A DNA stretch of 64,000 nt from Salvia splendens (Eukaryota; Streptophyta; Magnoliopsida; Lamiales; Lamiaceae): positions 35,355,208-35,419,207 of the forward strand of contig NC_056035.1 of the NCBI RefSeq assembly GCF_004379255.2. The letters are read 5' to 3'. Position 1 is the first letter of the stretch. The number at the start of each line of letters is the position of its first letter. Below the pieces are notes generated by a model. That model saw only the letters and a list, made by a program, of their open reading frames with translations, was not told the DNA's origin and ran no database searches. Below are positions 1-11,676 of the stretch, in pieces. The position numbers were made by a program, and so were the translations under genes.

Positions 1-133
1 CTACCCGAACACTCCGGAACTTCCCTACTGGCCAGAACACTTATCCTGCACACTTTGAGCAACTGCTTTGCAAATATAATCATTTAAACCTGTCATACTG
101 ACCAGTAACCGAGGCCTAGAATACGACTTATCA
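1..133 (-). repeat. Athila 3' LTR, terminal 133 bp only
   Basis: Bases 1-133 repeat 13025-13157 exactly. On the minus strand the LTR opens with TGATAAGTCG at position 133. The rest of the LTR lies left of the window. Confidence 0.93.
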
Positions 134-1055
134 AACTGCTCACACTTACCACATGCTTGCCCTCAAGCGTGAAGAACAAACAAAAAGCAATAAGTCGCAT
201 TCTAGCCTGGTTACTTCCCTGCCCGACTCTACCTAAAACTGGACTCTAGACTACAACGACGAAGAAGAAAGAAAACACAAACACAAACACAGAAATACAT
301 AAAACACTAACAGATTGGGCTACATTTTCAACCATCCCTCCCCTCGGGATCAGGTGCAATCCGGCCTTAGACAGCCTTGAACTTCTGCCGCCCCCCTCTT
401 TCTCTCCCAGTCAGTACATCTGCTTGTCAAGATCGCCCACACTCTCGGTCAACCACTAGGTTCACTCAGTCACTCGCACCTCACCAGGAACGTTAGGACT
501 GAATTCTCTCATCATGCTCAACCACAATTGCTTTGGACTTAGATCTCACGTGCAGCTACTGAAGGACTTTAAGGCTTGTAACGGGGCTGTTGGGTTGTAG
601 TGTTTTGGGTAGATGTTCCTAAGGCTCTAAGGTTCAAAAACTTCTATTTAATTTATGAAGGGGGATTGTGTGCATCAGGCTTCTGATCAGTTGCTTTTCT
701 TAGCTGGTGCTTCTGGCTTGAGTTTCCAACTGGTTAGTAGGCTTCTTGTGGCTTCGCCACCCTTATTCCTTCATTTTTTTGTGTGGTCAAATCTCTGACC
801 ATTTTCTTATTTTCTTTCTTTCTTCCTCTCTTTTTTTTTTCGTGGCTTTGCCACCCTTATCCCTTCCTTTTTTTGGACCTGGAATGTCTCCCTGGTCGAT
901 TTTCTTCTAACTTTCCTGCCCAGCTGGTTTCTGCTTTTTTCACACTTCTTCCTAGCCAGTAAGCTCCATTTGTTTCATGCCTTACACACAGTCCCAGGGG
1001 CTAGGGGTGTTTTTCTGGGTATAAAAGGTTAAGAAAAAAGGGTTCTAAAGGTGGT

Positions 1056-1100
<45 letters not shown>

Positions 1101-1895
1101 GGGGGGTTCCTACTGCCTTCAATATTTGCTACCCGTGATCACTTCACCCTAGGCAAATTGTGGCAGCCTCTCTTTTCTTTAAGTGTATGTGGAAAGTGGT
1201 TCCACTTTAAGGCTTATAACTCACATTTTAGAGGGCTTTCGTGTTTGCCTCTAAGTGTGGGCTTTTCTCTCATACTCACATCATCCATACTGGTCAGGAG
1301 GTACTAAGGAGAGTGGTTTCGGTTTTCCAGCTTGTCTTATCTCCCTCAATTCCCTTCACCTCCAGCTCAGGACGGTTGAGTTTTAAGCCCAAATCAGCAC
1401 ACAACATAAAAAAACTAGACCTAAAAAACACAAAACGAGCACAAACACAGAACACACATATATGCATCATACTGGCCATTACGTCCCCCCTCCTACTTCA
1501 CAAGTGTCTGCCCCAGATAAGGCTGTGAAGTGGAAAAAAAAGTACTGGCCAGTATGGTAGACACACAGACAACAAAATAACAAACAAAAATAACAACTCA
1601 AACAGAAACTTCTCACACTTAGGCTATGGAATAGGCTAAGTGGGAGAGGTTTGAACACCGGACAAAATCCACTAAACAAAGAAACACGTATATACAAAAG
1701 AAACACAGAAAACATGCTACCAAGAAACAAACCCTAACTTCTCACACTTAGACTATGGAATAGGCTAAGTGTTATGAAGTGGGGTTTGCTCGCAAACACA
1801 GATTATACTACCTAACCGAATACCACAACATAACAAAAATACGAAAAGTTAAAAAAGCTTAAAAAAAAAAACTAACTTGGTCAGTAGGGGGGGGT
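134..1895 (-). other. Athila 3' non-coding region between env-like ORF and 3' LTR
   Basis: No credible coding frame is seen. It holds a run of about 40 T (1058-1097; A-tract on the element's sense strand), pyrimidine-rich stretches, and three minus-strand copies of a purine-rich motif TAAGTGTGAG(A/C)AGTT near 134-150, 1607-1622 and 1735-1750. The first abuts the 3' LTR and is the best polypurine-tract candidate, although it is interrupted by T residues. Short direct repeats (CTATGGAATAGGCTAAGTG near 1624 and 1753) flank the internal copies. Confidence 0.6.
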
Positions 1896-4865
1896 CTATC
1901 GAAGTCGCCTGCTCCTTCGTGGGGCAGGTGGTGCAGGTTGTTCCTTCGGGTTGTCCTCTTCCGTTCCAGTTTCATTTTCCTTCGCCGGCTCCTCGGCTCT
2001 TGCCGGCACCTCGGCGTCCGCTGTCTCTTGCTCATCTTCTACTCCGGTCTCTTGGATATGTGGTTCATCAGTCCGGCCACCATGGCCACTCGGTCCTGCA
2101 GCTTGCTCCTTCCTCAGGTAGGTCATTTCTTCTAAGATGTTATCCATATTGGCTAACATTCTGTTCATTGCTTTTTGCATCTTGGAGTTTTCCTCCCCGA
2201 GATCTGATACTATAGCTTCCATGGCCGCCTGTCTCTGATGCATCATATCCTGCTCTGCAGAGCCCTTCAACATCCTTTCCACAACTCCTGCCAGCTTGAT
2301 CACCTCTGCCTTCAATTGCTGATTCTCCTCTGCCATTTCAGTGACTGTCCTTTCTAGAGCGGCTTGCTTCTGAGTCAGTATTCTCTGCTCCGCAGACTCC
2401 TTCAATACCTGTTCCATTTCTGACGCTAAACGAATCATCTCTTCCCTCATCTGTCTATTTTCCTCAGCCATCTTTTCCACAGATTGTTCAATTCTGTCTC
2501 GCCTCTGGTCATGTCCTGGTGCTTCCTGAGCTGTTGTTATCCGAGCAGTGGGTATTGCCTCTTCTCCCATCGCATAAAAGTAGGGCACGCCCTGCCTCAT
2601 GTACACCGTGTTCGTTCGGACGAACAGAGGGATGTCGAACAATCCTGGGGCGCTCACCATCGTTAGTGGGGTTAGGTCTTCGTCCTCCGAAACGGTGATG
2701 TTGTTCCTCATGAAGATTCCCAATATATGGCAGAGGGAAATATTCCGTGCTGGGTGAGTTGCGACGAGGTGACATGTGTATGCAGTCCAGAACCCTAAGT
2801 GCAGCTTCTTGCCCTTTTTTGCACACCATATAAGGTACAACTCCGTCATTGATGTCCGGACTGCCGAATTAGACTGCCCCAAAAGATTGTAGTCTAAAAA
2901 AAGTTGAACCAGGCGTAAAACGGGGTCGCTAAGGTGGATCGATCGGGAGATCGTGGATTGGAACTGCCCTGCTCCGGGGTGAGTAAGTTCCTCCCAAGCC
3001 GACTGGGGCTCAAATTCCACATGCCGGCGGGGAATCCCCCGCTCCCTGTTTCTCCATTCAAGTCCTATTGCCTCCTCCAAACTGCATATACCCAACCTCA
3101 CAGTCCACTCAATCAGATTCATCCTAATTTCTCCTCCAAATACCCTGAAGCTAACACACTCTATATCCAAATCAGTTGTGACTTCGAATCGAAAAGTTGC
3201 GAAAAACTCCTTGGCCAAATCGACCGGGACACTTAACTTCTCATTCCTCAACAACCATTCAAAACCCAACTCATGCAAAAGGGCTAGAAACGATTCACTA
3301 ATTTGCATCTCATCTAAGGATGGGAGATGAATTACCTTTCCACACTTAACCTTCTTGCCTTTTGCGTTCTTTGTGCGGTAAACTGACTGGAGCTTCTTGT
3401 CGTCAAACAACTTCATCTCTTCCACAACGTCATCCGTGAGTTCCACCGTCCAACGCTTATACCGGAGTGGTTCGGCAGGTGGATGCAACAGTTCTCGATG
3501 ATCGTTGGGGAGTTCCCGCTCCTTGTATTCCTCCTCTTCCATGGTTGTGTCGCTATCTGATTCAGATTCTTCACTGGCCTCGTACTCACTATCGCTCTGT
3601 GTCTGCCGGTTTGATGGGGTCCTCCGGGCAGTCTCAGTGATCACTATGCCTGTGTTCGGGGTACGCATTCTTTTGGTTTTTGATTTTTTCTCCACAACGG
3701 TCTTGCCCTTTCTTTTCCTTTCTACTTGGTATCTAGCTTCCTCTTCCGCCTCGGTTGGTGGCGTCTCTTGGGTAGTGGAGCTACACTCTTTCTTGGCATC
3801 TTCCTTCTCCAATTGTTCGGGGCTCACTGACTCGGGTGCGAGGTCCAGTCCCTCAGCCACCCGCTCGGCTTCCACACCCTGATCCTCTTGCGCCGGACAG
3901 GGTTCGTCGTCACTCACGATCTCTAGGGGATCCTCCGCTGTGTTCGGTTCCGCCCTGTTGGGTGCCCACTTACCCAAACAACGTTGCGATTTCCTCTGCG
4001 GTTTGGGTGGCTCTGCCTTGGAGCCTGTCTTCACTACCAGTTTCCTTCTGACGGGGATCGGTTTAACTACCGGAGGTGCCCCTGGGGTGGATGCCTCTAC
4101 CTCTGGTTCTGTTGTCTCTGTTCCTGCTTCCTTGGCTTCACTCTGCTTTTCCCTCTCCTCTTCTCCTTCAGACTGGGATGTCTTGTCCTTCGGTATGGGT
4201 TCTCTAAAAGCTTGTTCATTCTCTCCTACTGATCTTGGTGCGAGGTCCAGACCCTCAGCCACCAAGTCAGTTGTCTCCTCTCTTCGGTTTACCCTGTTCA
4301 TTATCGAGTCAAACTCCTCGTCCGTCATGAGGCCCTGTTTCCTGGCTGATTCGTTCAGATCTATCTCTGGCCGTCTTACTTCTTGAAATACTGGGTCCTT
4401 CTCGGGCGTCATTTTTGCTCCGCCACTCTCTCCCTGGGTTTCCCTTACTTGGCTGGACCTTTTCTTTCGCTCCTCAGAGTCGGAGCTGTAAAACGCGGCG
4501 ATAGCTTCCAGGTCTGCCGAATCTGGTACCGAGGGTTCCGATGCCGCGGCGGCTGAGGGAGATCCTTCCTCCGACTGTAGTTCTGCGTGTCTAACCTGTG
4601 CATGAGGAATTTCACTGGGTGCGGTTCCTATGCCCCCCGTGTGGCCGAAATTGGTCAATGCCGCCGTCCAGTCCCTAGTCGGGTCTTGTTGGCGAAGGAA
4701 TACCATTACGGCATCCAAAGAAATAGTGGCCGGCGGTTGAGCAGTCGGTGCGGGTGGTTGGTTCGACTGTGGTTGGGCCTCCGGGGTATCTTCTCGCAGC
4801 GGCTGCGTATCTTGGGTGTTCGCACGACGGGGCTTGATTTTCCTCGCGATAGCTTTCTTACCCAT
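1896..4865 (-). CDS. Athila env-like ORF (ORF3), 989 aa, function unknown
   Basis: This long ORF sits downstream of pol in the same element, the position of the so-called env-like gene of Athila elements. The N-terminal ~450 residues are acidic, low-complexity and E/S/P-rich, with a repeated VAEGLDLAP peptide near residues 205 and 335 and a basic start (MGKKAIARKIKPRR). Residues about 465-735 are globular and resemble the ATHILA ORF-1 / putative plant transposon protein family (motifs LHELGFEWLLRNEKL, LYLIWCAKKGKKLHLGFW). Residues about 790-920 form a coiled coil made of three ~43-residue repeats built on MAEEN(R/Q)Q. The C-terminus is acidic, ending PAPRRSRRLR. I see neither a signal peptide nor a clear membrane-spanning segment, so an envelope role is not supported. 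ATG at 4865 is the first Met, 3 bases after an acceptor-like CACAAATTACAG, consistent with expression from a spliced RNA. Confidence 0.8.
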   Translation of the reverse strand: MGKKAIARKIKPRRANTQDTQPLREDTPEAQPQSNQPPAPTAQPPATISLDAVMVFLRQQDPTRDWTAALTNFGHTGGIGTAPSEIPHAQVRHAELQSEEGSPSAAAASEPSVPDSADLEAIAAFYSSDSEERKKRSSQVRETQGESGGAKMTPEKDPVFQEVRRPEIDLNESARKQGLMTDEEFDSIMNRVNRREETTDLVAEGLDLAPRSVGENEQAFREPIPKDKTSQSEGEEEREKQSEAKEAGTETTEPEVEASTPGAPPVVKPIPVRRKLVVKTGSKAEPPKPQRKSQRCLGKWAPNRAEPNTAEDPLEIVSDDEPCPAQEDQGVEAERVAEGLDLAPESVSPEQLEKEDAKKECSSTTQETPPTEAEEEARYQVERKRKGKTVVEKKSKTKRMRTPNTGIVITETARRTPSNRQTQSDSEYEASEESESDSDTTMEEEEYKERELPNDHRELLHPPAEPLRYKRWTVELTDDVVEEMKLFDDKKLQSVYRTKNAKGKKVKCGKVIHLPSLDEMQISESFLALLHELGFEWLLRNEKLSVPVDLAKEFFATFRFEVTTDLDIECVSFRVFGGEIRMNLIEWTVRLGICSLEEAIGLEWRNRERGIPRRHVEFEPQSAWEELTHPGAGQFQSTISRSIHLSDPVLRLVQLFLDYNLLGQSNSAVRTSMTELYLIWCAKKGKKLHLGFWTAYTCHLVATHPARNISLCHILGIFMRNNITVSEDEDLTPLTMVSAPGLFDIPLFVRTNTVYMRQGVPYFYAMGEEAIPTARITTAQEAPGHDQRRDRIEQSVEKMAEENRQMREEMIRLASEMEQVLKESAEQRILTQKQAALERTVTEMAEENQQLKAEVIKLAGVVERMLKGSAEQDMMHQRQAAMEAIVSDLGEENSKMQKAMNRMLANMDNILEEMTYLRKEQAAGPSGHGGRTDEPHIQETGVEDEQETADAEVPARAEEPAKENETGTEEDNPKEQPAPPAPRRSRRLR

Positions 4866-5501
4866 GACTGTAATTTGTGATTTGACGGTAGAAATTAGGG
4901 TTTGGTTTGAGAACGATGGTTCTGTGAGAGGGATAGAGGAGAATTTCTTGAAAGGTATTTTGGAAATGAGGGTTTTTGAGGGAGAAAGAGAGGGTCGGTT
5001 GGTTTAGTTCGGATTAGAAATGGCAGTTGCAGGTGGTTTCAACCGGCTATCAGTGGTTACCGGTCATGCCGCTTCATGTGAAAAGTGGTTGGGCGACAGG
5101 TGTTGGTTCCTGATTGGCTAGCGTGTGTACTCTCTCTGCTCCACACCATTCCAGCACTGCCACCCTGCAAAAGCTGCACACGCTTAATTCAAATTTACGT
5201 CCTATCCACAATTTCCCTCTATACTTACCTATTACGGAAAATAATTCAAAATGGCACTTAAATACAAATTGGAGTGACACTAAATAGGTAATTTCTTGGT
5301 CAAAGTGTACCCCAACCTAAATTTAAGGCCCGAAAATATATTTTTGGATTTTTAGAAAATTTTCAAGCATGCAAAAATTAATTACGTATATACAGTATTT
5401 ACATTCTCCTTAGGTAATTTGGAATCCTACCTGGCCAGTATATGCAGAATATTATCAAAATGAAACTAGCCACGTGGAATTCCAAATTCCTATCTTACTA
5501 A
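4866..5501 (-). other. Athila spacer between pol and env-like ORF
   Basis: About 640 bases separating the pol stop from the env-like ATG. No ORF of interest is present. The last bases before the ATG (minus strand) form a possible 3' splice site ending at 4868. Otherwise AT-rich and unremarkable. Confidence 0.5.
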
Positions 5502-8500
5502 TCAGTATGTGACCTTAGTATGTGGTAGTAGTGGAATTTCATCCACTACCCCCACCTCACTATTATCCCTAAAGATTTTCAACCTATGTCCATTCACAAC
5601 AAAAGGCTCAGAGTTAGAAAGACTCCCTGAAATCTCCACCGCTCCATTAGCTCGGAGGGCTGTTACGATGTACGGTCCTGTCCACTTAGATTTGAGTTTC
5701 CCGGGCATTAACTTCAATCTCGACTGGAAGAGTAGTACTTTCTGGCCAACATGGAGCTCCTTGGTTCTCAGATTTCTATCATGCCATAATTTCGTTCGCT
5801 CCTTGTACCACATGGCCGAGTCGAAAGATTCCAATCTAAGTTCTTCAAGCTCCTGTAATTGCAGCTTCCTTTCCTCCTCACAGGCTGTAGCATCCATATT
5901 CACTTTCTGTACTGCCCAGTATGCTCGGTGCTCGATCCCTACAGGTAAGTGGCACATTTTTCCAAAAACTATTCGGTAAGGGGACATACCAATGGGAGTC
6001 TTGTAGGCTGTTCGATATGCCCAGAGAGCATCCTCTAATCTCACGCTCCAATCCTTCCGAGAAGGATTTACAGTTTTCTCCAAAATCTTCTTTATCTCTC
6101 GATTAGAGATCTCGGCTTGGCCGTTAGCTTGCGGGTGGTAGGGGCTTGAAAGTCTATGGTGCACACCGTACTTTTTCATTAAAGCTTCAATTGTACGATT
6201 ACAAAAGTGTGTACCTTGATCAGAGATGATCGCCCTTGGGACTCCGAAACGGCTGAAAATGTGACTCTTTAAGAATTTGGCCACCTCCTTTGCTTCACAC
6301 GTACTTGTGGCCGTCGCTTCTATCCATTTGGAGACGTAATCCACCGCGACTAGGATATACAGATTGCCATAGGACGAGGGAAAAGGCCCCATGAAATCCA
6401 TTCCCCATATGTCGAATAATTCACAAACAATAATCGGTACTTGCGGCATCTCATCTTGGGCAGATATTCCACCGGTCAGTTGGCAACGCTCACAGCTCCG
6501 GCAGAACTCGTATGCATCTTTGTTGAGAGTTGGCCAGTAAAAGCCGCTATCCAGAATCTTCCTTGCCGTCTTCTTGGATCCGAAGTGCCCTCCACATGCT
6601 AACGAATGGCAGTGGGTCAACACATCCCGCTGTTCCCAGTCAGGAATGCACCTTCTTATCACTTGATCGGATCCTACCCTCCATAGGTAAGGGTCGTCCC
6701 AAAAATAATATTTTGCCTCACTCTTGATCTTCATTCGTTGGGCTTTGGTAACACTTGGTACCTCTGGAAGTTCTCCAGTTACTAGGTAGTTGGCCAGGTC
6801 CGCATACCATGGCTCCTGCTCTACCTTCTCTTTTCCTTTTGCTGCATCATTCTGACCAGTAAGTTTGTACACTTCTTCCCAATCAATTTTTCTGGGTGCA
6901 AAAATCACCTCACATAAGTGTTCCTCTGGAAACTGGTCGTGCACCTCCTCGCTGTTTCCTTCTTGCACTATTCTGCTCAAATGGTCTGCCACCTTGTTTT
7001 CGACTCCTCTCTTATCTTCCACCTCCCAATCAAATTCTTGCAACAAGAGTACCCATCGGATCAAGCGTGGTTTTGATTCTCTCTTGGTAACTAGATACTT
7101 AAGGGCTGCATGGTCAGTGTATACTACGACCTTAGATCCCAGCAAATATGGCCGGAACTTCTCGAAAGAAAACACCACTGCCAGCATCTCCTTTTCGGTG
7201 GTATCGTAATTCCGCTGGGCTTGATTTAGAGTCTTGGACGCATAAAAAATTACGTGCCTCCTCCCATCGATCTTCTGACCCAGCACGGCCCCTACCGCAA
7301 AGTCGCTGGCGTCGCACATTACTTCGAAAGGATGGTTCCAATCAGGAGCTCGTATGATAGGTGCGGATACTAATTTTTCTTTGAGAAGATCGAAAGCTGC
7401 CTTGCATTGCTCATCAAAAACGAACTCCACATCATTTTGAAGCAGCCTGGTAAGGGGTTGGGCGATTTTGGAGAAATCCTTTATAAATCTTCGATAAAAT
7501 CCAGCATGTCCCAGGAAACCCCTTATTCCCTTCTGATCAGTAGGGAATGGTAATTTGGATATGACATCCACCTTGGCTCGATCCACCTGGATACCTCTTT
7601 CTGAGACTACGTGTCCTAGGACTATCCCTTCGGTGACCATAAAATGGCACTTCTCGAAGTTCAAAACCAGACTCTTTGCTTGACACCTTTCCAAAACTAT
7701 GTCCAAATGATGAAGGCAAGAGTCGAACGAGTCTCCGTAAACCGTGAAGTCATCCATAAATATTTCTATGCACTCCTCAATCAAATCGGAAAATATGCTC
7801 ATCATGCATCGTTGAAACGTACCTGGAGCGTTGCATAAACCGAAAGGCATGCGACGGTATGCATAGGTTCCAAACGGGCAAGTAAAAGTGGTTTTGTCCT
7901 GGTCCTCAGGATCCACGTGAATTTGGAAGTACCCGCTGTACCCATCTAGGAAGCAGAAAAATTTTTTTCCAGCTAATCTCTCTAATATCTGGTCGATGAA
8001 AGGCAAAGGAAAATGGTCCTTCCTTGTTGCGTTGTTCAGCTTCCGGTAGTCGATGCACATTCGCCAACCCGTGACCAGCCTTGTTGGAATCAGCTCGTTC
8101 CTCTCATTCTTGACAACTTGGATCCCGGATTTCTTTGGAACCATGTGGATCGGGCTGACCCACTCACTGTCCGGCACTGAATAGATAATCCCTAGCGACA
8201 ACAACTTCAAGATTTCCTTTAAAATTTCCTCTCGCATGTTAGGGTTTACCTTCCTTTGAGCATCTCGATGAGCCTTCGCTCCCTCTTCTAGCCTGATGTG
8301 GTGCATGCAAACGTCGGGGCTTATCCCTACTAGATCTGTAAGGCTCCATCCGATTGCCTTCTTATTCCTATTCAACACAGTCAGTAGCCGCGCTTCTTGT
8401 TCTTTTGTGAGACTGCTGTTGATGATTACGGGATATGAGTTCTCCTCCCCGAGGTAGGCATACTTCAAGTTCGATGGTAACTTTTTTAGCTCGACTTGGG

Positions 8501-11500
8501 GTGGAAGTGTGTCTTCGGGTAGAGGGTTTTTCTGGGCCTCCCCGTCTTTCTTTAAGTCTTCCCCTGAAGGTTCTTCCGTACTGACTGGAAGCTTGGCCCC
8601 TGCGGCTCCAATGAACGCCGACTTTTGACAGAATTCCTTGATCGCTCCTTCTATTTCTTCGTCGGTCAACCCCTGGCTACTGATCAACTCACACCACGCA
8701 GCAGCTTCTTCGTCGGCCTGATCACAAGCATCTAAAGCCTGGAGTTTTTCCTGTAATAGTTCGGTCTCAAGAAAATCTTGGACTAGAGGGTCAATCACAT
8801 CAACAAAGCATAGATTTTCAGAATCAATGGGTTTCTTCATGGCATCATTTATATCAAAAGTAAACTTCTCACCATTAAAATCAATGCAAATAGTCCCCTC
8901 GGCCATATCCACTATTGTCTTAGCCGTTCTCAAAAAAGGTCTCCCTAACAAGACTCCACTAGACTCTCTCGCTTCATGCTCACTCATTTTGATCACATAA
9001 AAATCAGCAGGGTATGTGAACTCCTGTACTCTAACCAACACGTTCTCTAAAACTCCCTCAGGGCTTATGCACGACCTATCAGCCAGCTGGATCAACACCC
9101 TAGTGTTTGACAGCCTCACTCCTTTCAGTCGGTTATAGATTGATAATGGCATGACATTAATGGAAGCTCCAAGATCACACATCGCATGTTCAACCTTCAC
9201 ATCCCCTATAGTTATGGGTAAAGTGAACATACCTGGATCGGCCCTTTTGGGCGGCAGTTTCTCTTGCACAATTGCGGACGCGATCCCTTCCACCATGATT
9301 TGTCCATCTTTTTGAGCTTTCCCGGCTATGAAATCCTTAATGAATTTTCCGAGCGGGGGTAGTTTCACGGCTTGGAGGAATGGTATGGTGACGTCCAACC
9401 TTCCAAAAATCGACAAGTAGTCGACCGGGTTCTCTTTCTTCCTCTTTGTAACAAATCGGAATGGGAATGGTTTCTCTCCTTTTTTCTCTTCTACGGGTTC
9501 CTCAGCAACTTTCTTTGGTAGCTCTTGGGTCCGAGCCTCCATTCTGGGATTTTTCTCTTGAGGAGGTTCCTTCCTGGTCAGTAAGGCATCGGGTTCACCT
9601 CTTATACTTGGTGCATCATCCAGGAAGAATGGATCCTGCATTCGAGGCATGAAATTCCCTATTTCCTCGGCTGAAATTGTCTCGCCTCCTATCTTCGTTC
9701 CATTCGATCCTTCACTCGGCTGTTTCGGTTGAGATGCATCATAAGTAGTTCCTGACCTCAACGTGACCTTACTCACATTTGCCTTCTCGGGCATTTGGAC
9801 TGTAGATGGGAGTTTTCCTGCATTTCCCTTCAAATCACCCATCGAACTGGCCAGTTGAGCTAACTGCCTATTCATCATATCCATGTTCGCCTTATGTTCT
9901 TTCTGGGCATTTTGCATCCCCTGCACGACCTCATTATGGGCTTGCAATTCTCCTTTGATGTTCTGTTGTGATGCTAGCATTTCACTCATCATGTCCTCAA
10001 CGGATCTCCTCGGCCTGTTCGAGTTTTGGAAATGACCCGGCCCTTGGTGTTGATAGTTCTGGAAGGTTTGCTGTCCTTGATTAGGCGGGTATTGGTTATA
10101 TTGGGCAGGAGGAGTGTACTGATCTTGAGGATATTGATTCTGGTGCTGGGCTTGGAATTGATTCTGGTTCTGATGGTGTTGGGATGCTTGGTTTGGTTGA
10201 TTTTGGTAGTTTTGGAAATTTCTCTGATGGGGTGGCACGTAAACAGGGTTCGAGTTTGAGCTTTGTGGGTTATAGTTTTGGGCTTGTTGGTTTCTTCCTG
10301 ACCAGTTGGGCTGGAAGTCTGGGTTTGCTGGTCCACGGTTAGGGTTTTGGTTCGGGTAAGGGTTATATTGGTTCTGGCCTTGACCTTGGTTCTGGTTTTG
10401 GTTCCCTTCGCCCCATCGAAAATTCGGGTGGTCCCTCCATGGTGCGTCCCGTTGTCTCCCCTGGATCCAATTCCCATTCTGGTTAAAATACCCAGCAACA
10501 TTAGCTTGCTCCGTACTGATCAAGTCATTCGGATGCTCGTATTGGGCCCCTTGATTCCCCTGCTCTGCACCCTTGTAGTTCCTAGTTGGGAGAGGTGGTG
10601 GAGTGCTCTTCTCGATGGCACTCAAAAGTGACTTCTTCAGTTCATCCATCTTCAAGTCCATTTTCTGCTCCAGCTTGTTCTCCTGATCAGTAGTCGATGC
10701 AACAGCAGCCCGCTCTCGGTTGTATCCTTCCCTTGAATGGTCATACTCTTTCTTTGCATTCAGTAGCTTCCTTAGGACTCTCTTTGCTTCGCTGACCCGT
10801 AATTGCGTGAAGCTTCCTCCCGAAGATGAATTGGCCAGGTCTTTGGTTACCGCGTTCATGCCCTCGTAGAAAGTATGATGTACTTCAATGTCCGCCATGC
10901 GATGGTTGGGACACGATTCCAAAAGACCCATGTATCTTGCCCAATAGTCGCTCAAGGGCTCGTCATATCCTTGCTTCACATTCGTTATTTCTCTCTTCAG
11001 TGCGCTTGTCTTAGATGACGGAAAAAACTCGCCCAGGAATGCTGACTTGAAGTCGGCCCAAGTCTCAATAGAGTCAGGGGGCAAGCGCATGAACCAGGTG
11101 TTCGCTTCCCCCTTGAGCACAAATGGCAGAGCTTTCAGCCTATAATCATCTTCAGTCGCTCCTGCTGGTCTTCTCTGCGCTCTACAAATCTTACAAAATT
11201 CGTGAAGGAACTCATACGGCCCTTCATAGCTTTTCCCGCAGTATGTAGGTAGAATCGCTATGACATGAGGCTTCACGTCACAAGCAGTCTGTCCCGGGGT
11301 GACCACGATAGCTTGCGGTGGTTCTCCTTCGGTATGCGCATTCAGCGTACCGATCTCTGGATCTTCGTCCATGTTGGCAGCCATTCCTGGATTGCCTTCC
11401 AACAGTGGTAACTCCACGGGAATTGGTCCTTCTATGGTGTCCTGTTCTTCGTCGCTACTCGTGTCTAGGTCAGACAGAGTTGTTGACAGGCCAGAACGAG

Positions 11501-11570
11501 TGGTCACAAGTATGGATCCTCGCTGAAGTATCTTCGGTTTCCACGGATTAGGATCCGAACTGCTTCTCAT
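5502..11570 (-). CDS. Athila gag-pol polyprotein, uninterrupted
   Basis: Single frame of about 2020 residues with no stop or frameshift. The frame stays open to a Met at 11609, but those extra 13 residues overlap a pyrimidine-rich, acceptor-like tract, so I prefer the Met at 11570 ([11 protein letters not shown]). Residue numbers below count from 11609. Gag core about 155-275 ([21 protein letters not shown]), then an N/Q-rich, low-complexity region about 390-570 with no CCHC knuckle visible. Aspartic protease near 811 ([11 protein letters not shown], the DLGAS form). Reverse transcriptase about 1130-1330 with catalytic FMDDF near 1284. RNase H about 1420-1520 ([24 protein letters not shown]). 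Integrase with an H2C2 zinc finger about 1670-1715 and a DDE core ([29 protein letters not shown]). The product would assemble particles, copy and integrate the element. The intact frame suggests recent activity. Confidence 0.93.
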   Translation of the reverse strand: MRSSSDPNPWKPKILQRGSILVTTRSGLSTTLSDLDTSSDEEQDTIEGPIPVELPLLEGNPGMAANMDEDPEIGTLNAHTEGEPPQAIVVTPGQTACDVKPHVIAILPTYCGKSYEGPYEFLHEFCKICRAQRRPAGATEDDYRLKALPFVLKGEANTWFMRLPPDSIETWADFKSAFLGEFFPSSKTSALKREITNVKQGYDEPLSDYWARYMGLLESCPNHRMADIEVHHTFYEGMNAVTKDLANSSSGGSFTQLRVSEAKRVLRKLLNAKKEYDHSREGYNRERAAVASTTDQENKLEQKMDLKMDELKKSLLSAIEKSTPPPLPTRNYKGAEQGNQGAQYEHPNDLISTEQANVAGYFNQNGNWIQGRQRDAPWRDHPNFRWGEGNQNQNQGQGQNQYNPYPNQNPNRGPANPDFQPNWSGRNQQAQNYNPQSSNSNPVYVPPHQRNFQNYQNQPNQASQHHQNQNQFQAQHQNQYPQDQYTPPAQYNQYPPNQGQQTFQNYQHQGPGHFQNSNRPRRSVEDMMSEMLASQQNIKGELQAHNEVVQGMQNAQKEHKANMDMMNRQLAQLASSMGDLKGNAGKLPSTVQMPEKANVSKVTLRSGTTYDASQPKQPSEGSNGTKIGGETISAEEIGNFMPRMQDPFFLDDAPSIRGEPDALLTRKEPPQEKNPRMEARTQELPKKVAEEPVEEKKGEKPFPFRFVTKRKKENPVDYLSIFGRLDVTIPFLQAVKLPPLGKFIKDFIAGKAQKDGQIMVEGIASAIVQEKLPPKRADPGMFTLPITIGDVKVEHAMCDLGASINVMPLSIYNRLKGVRLSNTRVLIQLADRSCISPEGVLENVLVRVQEFTYPADFYVIKMSEHEARESSGVLLGRPFLRTAKTIVDMAEGTICIDFNGEKFTFDINDAMKKPIDSENLCFVDVIDPLVQDFLETELLQEKLQALDACDQADEEAAAWCELISSQGLTDEEIEGAIKEFCQKSAFIGAAGAKLPVSTEEPSGEDLKKDGEAQKNPLPEDTLPPQVELKKLPSNLKYAYLGEENSYPVIINSSLTKEQEARLLTVLNRNKKAIGWSLTDLVGISPDVCMHHIRLEEGAKAHRDAQRKVNPNMREEILKEILKLLSLGIIYSVPDSEWVSPIHMVPKKSGIQVVKNERNELIPTRLVTGWRMCIDYRKLNNATRKDHFPLPFIDQILERLAGKKFFCFLDGYSGYFQIHVDPEDQDKTTFTCPFGTYAYRRMPFGLCNAPGTFQRCMMSIFSDLIEECIEIFMDDFTVYGDSFDSCLHHLDIVLERCQAKSLVLNFEKCHFMVTEGIVLGHVVSERGIQVDRAKVDVISKLPFPTDQKGIRGFLGHAGFYRRFIKDFSKIAQPLTRLLQNDVEFVFDEQCKAAFDLLKEKLVSAPIIRAPDWNHPFEVMCDASDFAVGAVLGQKIDGRRHVIFYASKTLNQAQRNYDTTEKEMLAVVFSFEKFRPYLLGSKVVVYTDHAALKYLVTKRESKPRLIRWVLLLQEFDWEVEDKRGVENKVADHLSRIVQEGNSEEVHDQFPEEHLCEVIFAPRKIDWEEVYKLTGQNDAAKGKEKVEQEPWYADLANYLVTGELPEVPSVTKAQRMKIKSEAKYYFWDDPYLWRVGSDQVIRRCIPDWEQRDVLTHCHSLACGGHFGSKKTARKILDSGFYWPTLNKDAYEFCRSCERCQLTGGISAQDEMPQVPIIVCELFDIWGMDFMGPFPSSYGNLYILVAVDYVSKWIEATATSTCEAKEVAKFLKSHIFSRFGVPRAIISDQGTHFCNRTIEALMKKYGVHHRLSSPYHPQANGQAEISNREIKKILEKTVNPSRKDWSVRLEDALWAYRTAYKTPIGMSPYRIVFGKMCHLPVGIEHRAYWAVQKVNMDATACEEERKLQLQELEELRLESFDSAMWYKERTKLWHDRNLRTKELHVGQKVLLFQSRLKLMPGKLKSKWTGPYIVTALRANGAVEISGSLSNSEPFVVNGHRLKIFRDNSEVGVVDEIPLLPHTKVTY

Positions 11571-11610
11571 AAACTGAAACAAAAGAAAAAGAGAAAAAAT
11601 TATACACAAT
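11571..11610 (-). other. Candidate 3' splice site just upstream of Athila gag
   Basis: On the minus strand a pyrimidine-rich run ends in TTTTGTTTCAG, followed by TTT and the ATG at 11570. It has the shape of a plant acceptor. Whether the leader is spliced cannot be told from sequence. Confidence 0.35.
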
Positions 11611-11656
11611 ATTTACGCCAAAGTATCACACACAATAGTATATAAAACGCCATCCA

Positions 11657-11674
11657 TCCCCGGCAACGGCGCCA
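11657..11674 (-). other. Athila primer binding site (tRNA-Asp type)
   Basis: On the minus strand TGGCGCCGTTGCCGGGGA, complementary to the 3' end of plant tRNA-Asp including CCA. It lies two bases inside the 5' LTR, as expected for minus-strand DNA priming. Confidence 0.9.
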
Positions 11675-11676
11675 TT

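Noticed and set aside
1058..1097. Run of 40 T as a poly(A) tail of a processed insertion
   Set aside because: No target duplication or retroposed gene next to it; treated as a homopolymer in the Athila 3' region.
3505..4386. Plus-strand ORFs of 125 and 148 codons
   Set aside because: They are antisense shadows of the long env-like ORF at 1896-4865.
10026..10631. ORFs rich in L/V/R on the plus strand and T/K/R on the minus strand
   Set aside because: Shadows of the N/Q-rich low-complexity part of Athila gag in other frames.
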